Positions 27,685 through 34,122 of a stretch of 64,000 nt of DNA are shown here, piece after piece. A program made the position numbers and the translations under genes. Source of the stretch: Ruminococcus sp. AF46-10NS (lineage in GTDB: Bacteria; Bacillota; Clostridia; Lachnospirales; Lachnospiraceae); contig NZ_QRNF01000011.1 in NCBI RefSeq assembly GCF_003474435.1, positions 29,203 through 93,202 of the forward strand, written 5' to 3'. The notes beneath the pieces are model-generated. The model was not told the origin of the DNA and did not search any database. It saw nothing but the letters and a program-made list of their open reading frames with translations. Numbering within the stretch: the stretch's first letter is position 1; the number at the start of each line of letters is the position of its first letter.

Positions 27685-29136
27685 ATGTTTGAATTATTTG
27701 AAAATCTGACCAACTGGCTCTGGGGACTGCCGCTACTGATCACGATTCTCGCTACAGGCGTATATCTGACAGTACGTTCCGGTTTCTTCCAGTTCCGCCA
27801 TTTTGGTTACATTGTGAAAAACATGTTCAGTAAAGAACGCCGTCAGGAAGGCGGAGACGACGGAAAGAGCCTGACACCGTTCCAGGCTATTTCCATTGCT
27901 ATCGGCGGCACCGTTGGAGTATCCAACATGTCCGGTGTTGCAACAGCCATTGCAACAGGAGGACCTGGTGCATTATTCTGGCTCTGGATCGCGGCGCTTC
28001 TTGCCATGGTCATCAAGATGGCAGAGGTAACACTTGCTGTGTACTATAGAGAAAAACAGCCAAACGGTGAGTACCAGGGAGGCCCGACTTACTACATGCA
28101 GAAAGGCCTTGGCGGAGAGAAAAAGCTTCCCTTCTGGAAACTTTTTGCAGTACTGTTCGGCGGCTGTATTTTTATGACATGGTTCATTACCTTGCAGAAT
28201 TATACAGTATCAGAGGCTGTCGGAAGTACCTTCCACCTGCCATACATCGTGCCGTCACTTCTTTATGTGGCAGCAATTTACCTGATCATCATCGGCGGCG
28301 TAAAGAAAGTAGGTGTGATCTCTTCCTATATGACACCGATCATGTGCATGCTTTACATTGTAGGATCTCTTGCAATACTGGTAGTGAATTTTGACAAGTT
28401 GCCGGAAACCTTTGGACTGATCTTCAAGGGTGCATTTACAACACAGGCGGCAGTCGGCGGATTTATGGGAGCCGGTGTTGCAACAGCAATGCGTCTTGGA
28501 TTTGCCCGCTCTGTATACAGCAATGAGGCAGGCTGGGGAACATCCCCGATGATCCACGCTTCCGCAAAAACAGACCATCCTGTAAAACAGGGACTGATGG
28601 GAGCATTTGAGGTATTTGCAGACACCATCGTAGTCTGCTCCATGACAGGTCTTGTTGTTATCACCACAGGCTACTGGAATTCAGGACTTCAGGGATCAGA
28701 GCTGACACTGACAGCATTTGAGTCCGGAATGGGCTCTGCTGCGAGAGCACTGATCGCGATCAGTATTTTCCTTTTCGGACTGACAACATCAACCGGATGG
28801 TTCACCTACTACAGCGTAATCCTGAAGCACTGGCTGAAAAACAATCAGAAGGTTCTGAAGATCGCAGAGAAGGTTTTTATCCTTGGAACGCCATTATGGG
28901 GTCTTCTGGTCACAGTGCTTACTCTTTACGGAAACGGAACACCGGCACAGCTGTGGGTAATTGCAGACTTTACAACCGTATTCCCTACATTTGTAAATGT
29001 TGCAACATTATTTATCTTAAGTGGTACCTTCTTTAAACTGCTGAAGGATTACAAGGCGCGTTACATGGGAATAGGAAAAGTAGATAAGGATATGGCACTT
29101 TTCTACGAAGATAAAAAAGAAAAAGAGGAAAAATAA
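27685..29136 (+). CDS. Sodium:alanine/glycine symporter family (amino acid carrier protein)
   Basis: A 483-residue transporter of the AGCS family with about 11 helices. Family hallmarks are LLITILATGVYLTVRSGFFQFRHF near the N-terminus, AIGGTVGVSNMSGVATAIATGGPGALFW, GEYQGGPTYYMQKGL, and ARSVYSNEAGWGTSPMIHA. These proteins import alanine, glycine or related amino acids with Na+. AGGAGAGG precedes the ATG. It shares a probable operon with the amidohydrolase that starts 3 bases after its stop, hinting that the amidohydrolase product or substrate is related to the carried solute. Confidence 0.92.
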   Translation: MFELFENLTNWLWGLPLLITILATGVYLTVRSGFFQFRHFGYIVKNMFSKERRQEGGDDGKSLTPFQAISIAIGGTVGVSNMSGVATAIATGGPGALFWLWIAALLAMVIKMAEVTLAVYYREKQPNGEYQGGPTYYMQKGLGGEKKLPFWKLFAVLFGGCIFMTWFITLQNYTVSEAVGSTFHLPYIVPSLLYVAAIYLIIIGGVKKVGVISSYMTPIMCMLYIVGSLAILVVNFDKLPETFGLIFKGAFTTQAAVGGFMGAGVATAMRLGFARSVYSNEAGWGTSPMIHASAKTDHPVKQGLMGAFEVFADTIVVCSMTGLVVITTGYWNSGLQGSELTLTAFESGMGSAARALIAISIFLFGLTTSTGWFTYYSVILKHWLKNNQKVLKIAEKVFILGTPLWGLLVTVLTLYGNGTPAQLWVIADFTTVFPTFVNVATLFILSGTFFKLLKDYKARYMGIGKVDKDMALFYEDKKEKEEK

Positions 29137-29139
29137 ACA

Positions 29140-30750
29140 GTGGATACGATTTTTTTTAACGGATGTATAAGAACACTGGATAACAGTGAAAAAGTGGCAG
29201 AGGCTGTGGGAATCGAAAATGGCCGGATCGTTTTTGTGGGAACTGATAAAGAAGCGGAAGCTTTTTCCTGCAAAAAACGGATTGACCTTAAGGGAAGGCT
29301 GATGCTGCCCGGTTTTGTGGATACACATATGCATATGCTACATTATGCATTTGTGGAAAGATCTGTGAAACTGTTTGACTGCACAAGTGTTGAGGAAATG
29401 CTTGCTGCAGCAAAAAAAAGACTGGAGGAGAGCAAAGGTCAGAAGCTGACCTGGCTCTACTGCAGAGGCTGGAATGAGGAGCATTTTGATAAGCCGCGCT
29501 ATCCGCATAAGGATGAGCTGGATGCACTTTCAACGGAAATCCCTATCATTATGGTGCGTGTCTGCGGGCATGTGGCTGTGTGCAACAGCTGCGGTCTGGA
29601 GCTTCTGAAAAAAATCCCGGAGTTCCCGGAGATTGAGAAGGAGGTTGATCTGGATACCGGACTTCTGAAGGAGAACGCAGTACAGTTTTATTCTTCCGTA
29701 TTGGATGCACCGTCCCAGGAAGAAGTGGAAGGCTACATCAAATACAGTGCGAAGAAGCTGAATGAATGTGGATTTACAGGGGTACAGTCCGATGATCTTG
29801 CCTCCCTTCCGGGAAAAAACTGGCGTCGGATCATGGCCTCCTACAAGGCACTGGATGCCAGAGGAGAGCTGAGTATCCGCCATTATGAGCAGTGCCTTTT
29901 TGAGCGGGTGGAGGATGCGAAGGCTTTTATTGAAGAAGGATATCGTACCGGGCAGAGGGGAGAGCACTTTACGATCGGGCCGATGAAACTGATCCAGGAT
30001 GGTTCTCTTGGTGCAAGAACAGCGGCCATGAATGAGCCTTATGAAGATGCACCGGGCAATATGGGGATCATTACTTTCAGCCAGGAGGAGCTTGACGATC
30101 TGTTTGCGTTTTTTGACCAGCATCAGATGCAGGCAGCTGTACACTGTATCGGCGATCGTGCCATGGATATGGTCATTGAGGCAGTTGCGAAATCTCCTTA
30201 CCGGAAGGATAATAAAAAGGGCAGACATGGTATCGTACATTGCCAGATCACCAATCCACGTATTTTGCAGGGGATGAAAGACCAGGATCTCTTGGCATAT
30301 ATCCAGCCGGTATTTATCGATCTGGATATGAACACAGTGGAACCTGCCATCGGTGCACACCGTATGGATAAGGTGTATGCATGGAAGAGTATGCTGGATA
30401 TGGGAATCCATGCGTCCGGCGGTTCAGATGCTCCTGTGGTAAGCTTTGATGCCATGGAGAATATTTATTTTGCAGTCACCCGCAAAAATATCAGCGGTCA
30501 GCCACAGGAAGGCTGGATTCCATCCGAAAAAATGTCTGTGGATGAAGCGGTGAAGCTTTTTACAAAAAACGCAGCTTACGCTTCCTATACAGAAGAAGAG
30601 AACGGAACCATCGAAGTGGGTAAAAATGCGGACTTCGTAGTTATCGAGAAGGATATCTATGAGATCGACCCGGATGAGATCAAGACCACGAAAGTGGATA
30701 TGACAGTTCTTGGCGGTGAGATCGTTTATGAGAGAGAAGTAGAAGAATAA
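29140..30750 (+). CDS. YtcJ-like metal-dependent amidohydrolase
   Basis: A 536-residue amidohydrolase starting with GTG at 29140. The metal ligands include DTHMHM near residue 61, RVCGHVAVCNS, HCIGDRAMD and GGSDAP near the C-terminus, and the N-terminal FFNGCIRTLD plus the C-terminal GKNADFVVIEKD form the small beta-sandwich domain. The length and motifs fit the YtcJ/exoenzyme-regulatory AepA-like group (amidohydrolase 3). Substrates of this group are mostly unknown. It starts 3 bases after the symporter stop and is followed by a terminator. Confidence 0.88.
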   Translation: MDTIFFNGCIRTLDNSEKVAEAVGIENGRIVFVGTDKEAEAFSCKKRIDLKGRLMLPGFVDTHMHMLHYAFVERSVKLFDCTSVEEMLAAAKKRLEESKGQKLTWLYCRGWNEEHFDKPRYPHKDELDALSTEIPIIMVRVCGHVAVCNSCGLELLKKIPEFPEIEKEVDLDTGLLKENAVQFYSSVLDAPSQEEVEGYIKYSAKKLNECGFTGVQSDDLASLPGKNWRRIMASYKALDARGELSIRHYEQCLFERVEDAKAFIEEGYRTGQRGEHFTIGPMKLIQDGSLGARTAAMNEPYEDAPGNMGIITFSQEELDDLFAFFDQHQMQAAVHCIGDRAMDMVIEAVAKSPYRKDNKKGRHGIVHCQITNPRILQGMKDQDLLAYIQPVFIDLDMNTVEPAIGAHRMDKVYAWKSMLDMGIHASGGSDAPVVSFDAMENIYFAVTRKNISGQPQEGWIPSEKMSVDEAVKLFTKNAAYASYTEEENGTIEVGKNADFVVIEKDIYEIDPDEIKTTKVDMTVLGGEIVYEREVEE

Positions 30751-30778
30751 CGGCAGTATAAAAAGAAAAAAGTGAGAG

Positions 30779-30812
30779 GCAGAGTCTGAGTGGAGCAGGC
30801 TCTGCTTTTTTT
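30779..30812 (+). terminator. Intrinsic terminator after the amidohydrolase
   Basis: GCAGAG pairs with CTCTGC over a 15-base loop and is followed by seven T residues. Confidence 0.8.
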
Positions 30813-31004
30813 GATTTCAGTAAAAATATAGAACAAGATGTATACCATAACGGTGAACAAAATTCATCGAAGAAAGCAGGAACATTGTTACATGGAAAAT
30901 ATTGATTGAGAAACGAAGGTAAACTGGTTATAATAAAATCAAGAAGAAAGATTTGTGAATTGAGAAACTTATAGTATTATCAGCAGAAAATGAGGTGATG
31001 ATGT

Positions 31005-31346
31005 ATGCCAAAGATTATGCAGGATTTAATTAAACAGTATGTGGAAGCGGTCAAGAAGATTTATGGTTCCCATGTACGCCAGATAATCCTTTATGGTTCT
31101 TATGCAAGGGGGGACTTCCGCCCGGATTCTGATGTAGACATTATGATCCTGGTGGATATATCAGATCTGGAATTAAAGGCATATGCACAACAGCTCTCGT
31201 ACATGACCTACGACTTTAATATGGATCATGACACGGATATAAAGCCTATTGCAAAAAGTGAAGCGCATTTTAACAAGTGGATCGTGAACTATCCATTTTA
31301 TTCCAATATTCATAAAGAAGGGGTAGTTTTGTATGGAGCAGCATAA
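31005..31346 (+). CDS. Minimal nucleotidyltransferase (MNT/KNTase domain)
   Basis: A 113-residue MNT-domain protein. The catalytic motif GSYARGDFRPDSDVD begins near residue 29, and the third acidic residue is in DIKPI. Such proteins usually pair with a HEPN-domain protein as a toxin-antitoxin module in which the MNT partner adenylylates and silences the HEPN RNase. GAGGTGATG precedes the ATG. The HEPN partner here overlaps its 3' end but is destroyed (see next entry), so this copy may be orphaned. Confidence 0.85.
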   Translation: MPKIMQDLIKQYVEAVKKIYGSHVRQIILYGSYARGDFRPDSDVDIMILVDISDLELKAYAQQLSYMTYDFNMDHDTDIKPIAKSEAHFNKWIVNYPFYSNIHKEGVVLYGAA

Positions 31347-31460
31347 TCAGGAAATCGGTACTAGACGGGATCTGTCGTTGCATCGCCTGAAAACAGCTGA
31401 AATGATCTGAAAACAGCAAGAACATTATTTTTATATTGAAGATTATAAAGAGAACCAATA
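31333..31460 (+). pseudogene. HEPN-domain partner remnant
   Basis: A start at 31333, out of frame with and overlapping the MNT gene, encodes MEQHNQEIGTRRDLSLHRLKTAEM and then stops. In the next frame the DNA continues DLKTARTLF and then, after another shift, YIEDYKENQ, matching the first helices of HEPN proteins. The sequence is then replaced by the repeat element beginning at about 31461. At least two single-base shifts plus a truncation make this a remnant. Confidence 0.65.
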
Positions 31461-31581
31461 GTTGTATTTTTTGGTATGTGGGTGGTTGAACATCCAATAT
31501 CGTGGAAGTGGTAGTGGCGAGAGTATGGGTGAAAAGCGGGTGACTGAAGAGATTTTGTGACTTTTCATTGCCTGCTTTTTT
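31461..31581. repeat. Copy A of a 120-bp dispersed repeat
   Basis: About 120 bases closely matching 63695-63817, sharing GGTATGTGGGTGGTTGAACATCC, GTGGAAGTGGTAGTGG, GAAAAGCGGGTG and the right end TTTTGTGACTTTTCATTGC. This copy truncates the HEPN remnant. It lacks the left inverted repeat seen in copy B. It ends 84 bases before the DUF3791 gene. It is probably a non-autonomous mobile element or the edge of a larger one. Confidence 0.7.
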
Positions 31582-31664
31582 TGAATAATGAAAAATATAG
31601 TGTATGAACATAAAATACTTGTTATAATCTAAATATAAATATGACGGAAAGGTTGGTGGTGATT

Positions 31665-31883
31665 ATGTGTGAGAAAAAAGAATTGAGCTTTTCAATATTC
31701 ATGCTGTATAGTCTTGCGGATAAGTGGAAGATGTCTCCAGCCAAAGTGTATAAAATATTAAATTCAACCGGAATTTTGGATAACTATATTATTAAATGTT
31801 ACGATGTTCTTCATACACAGGGAAAGGAATATTTGGTAGAAGATATTACCGATTATGTGAGAGAAAAAGGAGTTAATGTATGA
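31665..31883 (+). CDS. DUF3791 family small protein
   Basis: A 72-residue protein (MCEKKELSFSIFMLYSLAD...) matching the DUF3791 family as I remember it, characterised by the helical segment YSLADKWKMSPAKVYKILNSTGILDNYIIKCYDVLHTQG. The start at 31665 is preferred to 31641 because of the GGTGGTG site upstream. It overlaps the DUF3990 gene by 4 bases (ATGA). In gut Firmicutes and Bacteroidetes these two families occur together in a toxin-antitoxin-like arrangement. A DNA-binding or antitoxin role is inferred. Confidence 0.75.
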   Translation: MCEKKELSFSIFMLYSLADKWKMSPAKVYKILNSTGILDNYIIKCYDVLHTQGKEYLVEDITDYVREKGVNV

Positions 31884-32371
31884 TCGTATATCATGGATCA
31901 ACAGAAATTATAAAAAGTCCGGACGTAGTACATTCGAAAAAGTATCTGGATTTTGGCCGGGGATTTTATATTACAACTTTCGAAAATCAGGCAAAGAAAT
32001 GGGCAGTCCGAAAGGGCATGAGACAGGAAAAGGCTGCAATAGTTAATGTTTATGAATTATCTGAAGAATGGGATGATTTTAAGGTATTATCTTTTGAAAA
32101 AGAAAATGAGAAATGGCTCGATTTTGTATGTGCATGTAGAAAAGGACAGCCGTTAAATAAGGAATATGACATTATTATAGGAAATGTTGCGGATGATGAC
32201 GTGTTTAAGACTGTAGATATGTATTTTAGAGGATTATGGGATAAGGAAAAAGTTTTAGATGAATTGCGATACTATAAGATGAATAATCAAATCTGTATTG
32301 TAAATCAGGAAACACTGAATCGAGTGATCACTTTTAAAAGAGCATATGAGGTGGAAAACAATGGTAGATAA
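31880..32371 (+). CDS. DUF3990 protein, ADP-ribosyltransferase-like fold (possible toxin)
   Basis: A 163-residue protein with YHGSTEII near the N-terminus, then KYLDFGRGFYITTFENQAKKWA, features of DUF3990, which I recall as belonging to the ADP-ribosyltransferase superfamily. The YHGS strand and the FGRGFYITT strand would line the NAD site; the third catalytic position is not certain. The 4-base overlap with DUF3791 upstream and the overlap with a third gene downstream show a compact operon. A toxin role is an inference from context. Confidence 0.75.
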   Translation: MIVYHGSTEIIKSPDVVHSKKYLDFGRGFYITTFENQAKKWAVRKGMRQEKAAIVNVYELSEEWDDFKVLSFEKENEKWLDFVCACRKGQPLNKEYDIIIGNVADDDVFKTVDMYFRGLWDKEKVLDELRYYKMNNQICIVNQETLNRVITFKRAYEVENNGR

Positions 32372-32597
32372 GAAGCAATTGGAAGAAGTTTATAAGCAAA
32401 ATTTGGAAAACGATATTATTAATGCAATTTCCGAAATGAAAGGGATAGATTTGCGAAAGGCATTTGATATTTATTATTCCAGTAAACTTGCTGAACAAAT
32501 TTCAAATGACAGTTATGGAATAGAAAATATGGATGCGAAATATCTGGCAGAAGATTTGATTGAGAATGAGTCAGAACTTTTTAACCGAATCAAGTAA
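32361..32597 (+). CDS. Small acidic helical protein, third gene of the DUF3791-DUF3990 operon
   Basis: A 78-residue acidic protein (MVDKKQLEEVYKQNLENDIINAISEMKG...). The start at 32361 lies inside the end of the DUF3990 gene, with GAGGTGG 8 bases upstream. No recognised family motif; predicted mostly helical. Overlap with the putative toxin gene suggests a functional partner, perhaps an antitoxin or chaperone. Function unknown. Confidence 0.65.
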   Translation: MVDKKQLEEVYKQNLENDIINAISEMKGIDLRKAFDIYYSSKLAEQISNDSYGIENMDAKYLAEDLIENESELFNRIK

Positions 32598-32694
32598 GTC
32601 CCCTGCTTCAATTGCGAGGAGCAATAAGCAGTGGGTGGGACTTACTTGTATCAGGAGGGGTACAAGCCCCTCCTGATACAACTGCGGAGCAGTT
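32592..32694. other. Three consecutive strong hairpins
   Basis: Hairpin 1 (32592-32647) stacks AAGTAAGTCCC/GGGACTTACTT, CTGCTT/AAGCAG and ATTGC/GCAAT. Hairpin 2 (32648-32679) is a perfect 13-bp stem GTATCAGGAGGGG with its complement and a 6-base loop. Hairpin 3 (32680-32694) is AACTGC/GCAGTT around GGA. There is no T run after hairpin 1 or 2. The remaining gap to 32829 holds no gene that I can support. It could be a transcript end, an RNA antitoxin or a mobile-element end. Confidence 0.6.
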
Positions 32695-32829
32695 ATTCGG
32701 TTATGAGCAAGTAGCGAAAGCGGATTGCGAATATCCGATTGACTATAAGCCTGTTCGGTGCAAGGGATCGTTAATATAATGTGAGATAAAGAATGGTATG
32801 CAAAACGTGATCCAAAAACAGACGAACTT

Positions 32830-33303
32830 ATGAAAATCGCAAAGATATATGTGACTGTATATTATGCGGAAAAAGGTGAACAGAAGCTGCATCATTTCAA
32901 GAAGTCAATGGATATTGGAAATGGACATGGCGGTATTGTGAGTCAGTTGAAGTATGATAATGAAATGAATCTTACAGATGAGTGTTGGATCAATTACCAG
33001 AAAGGCAAAGGAAATGAAGAGTTCCAAAAGTATATGGAAGATCTGACAGACATGCAGAATCATGTACTTCCATATTTGCAGAGCTTTTGTAACCTGGAAG
33101 AAAAAGGTGTGAAGGAGAGAAGAGAACTGCAGATAGCAGAAAGAAATGAAGGAAGAGCAGATGAGCGGGGAACAAGCACCGAAGCGAATGCTGTGGTTAA
33201 GGATGCGGGAAAAGAAGATAGAAAACTGACACAGCAGAAGCAGGCGGTAGCTGGAAAAGATAAGACGGAGAGAGGGGCTGATCGGGGTGTAAGGACGGTG
33301 TAG
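32830..33303 (+). CDS. Hypothetical protein with low-complexity charged tail
   Basis: A 157-residue protein. Residues 1-95 look ordered (KIAKIYVTVYYAEKGEQKLHHFKKSMDIGNGHGG...); the last 60 are rich in E, R, K, A and G and probably disordered. The reading frame is open upstream to 32783 (EWYAKRDPKTDEL), which looks protein-coding, so the gene may be an N-terminally truncated relic. No convincing ribosome site precedes 32830. I do not recognise the family. Confidence 0.45.
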   Translation: MKIAKIYVTVYYAEKGEQKLHHFKKSMDIGNGHGGIVSQLKYDNEMNLTDECWINYQKGKGNEEFQKYMEDLTDMQNHVLPYLQSFCNLEEKGVKERRELQIAERNEGRADERGTSTEANAVVKDAGKEDRKLTQQKQAVAGKDKTERGADRGVRTV

Positions 33304-33473
33304 AATAAGCATAACGAGTCGGAGGTCACAAGCGAAAATGACTTTTGCGGAAACGAAAGTATCTTTATATTTTTTTATCCGTATACTTCCTATAATGGGA
33401 ATGAATACTTGCAAAGTTAATTACTAATATTTTTCTATTATTACAGGTACAATAAGAACATGTAATAGCGGAA

Positions 33474-33806
33474 ATGAGGTATAGTTACTTGCAGATAGAG
33501 AAGTATATCGCGGATAAAATAACATCTTTATGTGAAAAGCGTGATATCAGTAAATACAGATTATCGCAACTGTCGGGAATTTCCCAGTCGTCACTGGGAA
33601 GAATCATGGCGCAGGAAAACCTGCCGTCGCTGATCACACTTGAAAAAATATGTACAGCTTTGGGCGTGACATTATCGCAGTTTTTTCAGGAAGGTAATTC
33701 AGAGAATCTGACAGAAAAACAGAAAGAAGTTCTAGGGATATGGAACGATCTGAGTACAAATGAGCAGGAAACAGTAATGTCAATGCTGCGTGGACTTCGG
33801 AAGTAG
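33474..33806 (+). CDS. XRE-family helix-turn-helix regulator
   Basis: A 110-residue regulator whose HTH spans residues 24-60 (ISKYRLSQLSGISQSSLGRIMAQENLPSLITLEKICTAL), followed by a short C-terminal helix pair. An alternative TTG start at 33489 (LQIEKYIADKI) has GAGG at a better distance than the ATG at 33474. It is typical of small repressors in accessory regions. A terminator follows, so it is a single-gene unit beside the signalling island. Confidence 0.85.
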   Translation: MRYSYLQIEKYIADKITSLCEKRDISKYRLSQLSGISQSSLGRIMAQENLPSLITLEKICTALGVTLSQFFQEGNSENLTEKQKEVLGIWNDLSTNEQETVMSMLRGLRK

Positions 33807-33808
33807 AA

Positions 33809-33846
33809 GAACAGTTCGAGTATATGTATCGGCTGTTCTTTTTTTG
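33809..33846 (+). terminator. Intrinsic terminator after XRE gene
   Basis: GAACAG pairs with CTGTTC over an 18-base loop followed by a T run. Confidence 0.75.
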
Positions 33847-33876
33847 TTTTTGAACGTTAAAACGGTAATTTTTTTC

Positions 33877-33905
33877 TTGTGCATAGTAGAACGTTAAAGT
33901 ATAAT
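33877..33905 (+). promoter_or_regulatory. Sigma-A promoter of the riboswitch-controlled operon
   Basis: TTGTGC (33877-33882), 17-base spacer, TATAAT (33900-33905). The spacer contains GAACGTTAAA, repeated at 33852, a possible regulator site. A second TATAAT at 33943 is too close to the riboswitch to produce an intact aptamer. Confidence 0.6.
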
Positions 33906-33953
33906 AAAATCAGTTTTTTTGCATAAGTTTAAAAGCTATATCTATAATAAGGA

Positions 33954-34022
33954 AATTGGCAAACCAGATGAAAGTCTGGGACGCAAAGCTACAGGGCCTG
34001 TAAAATGGCAGCCAGTTGCATA
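33954..34022 (+). ncRNA. Cyclic di-GMP-I (GEMM) riboswitch
   Basis: The aptamer core shows the GEMM-I consensus in order: GGCAAACC, a GAAA-capped first hairpin (CCAGATGAAAGTCTGG), GGACGCAAAGC, a second hairpin ending GGCCTG, and a GGCAGCCAG closing segment. P1 pairs AATTGG (33954-33959) with CCAGTT (34012-34017). It lies 100 bases before the lipoprotein gene. Downstream CAGTTGCA can alternatively pair with TGCACTG in the terminator's left arm, so ligand-bound P1 should favour termination (an OFF switch); that direction is inferred. Confidence 0.88.
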
Positions 34023-34031
34023 AAATGAGGT

Positions 34032-34058
34032 GCACTGTCTGTCTGACGGTGCTTTTTT
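34032..34058 (+). terminator. Riboswitch expression-platform terminator
   Basis: GCACTGTC pairs with GACGGTGC, followed by six T residues. It lies directly after the c-di-GMP aptamer and before the operon, so it is a regulated terminator. Confidence 0.8.
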
Positions 34059-34122
34059 ACGGTGTTATTTCATAGGCGTAACAATAATGATTTTATCAGG
34101 AAAGAATGAGGAAAATAAAAGT

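Noticed and set aside
31461..31581. Dispersed repeat as a group II intron fragment
   Set aside because: No intron-encoded protein, domain V hairpin or GUGYG-type 5' end was seen in either copy.
31270..31611. Minus-strand open frame across repeat copy A as a protein gene
   Set aside because: It has no ribosome site, its frame is not kept in copy B, and it crosses the HEPN remnant; conservation is better explained by the DNA or RNA element.
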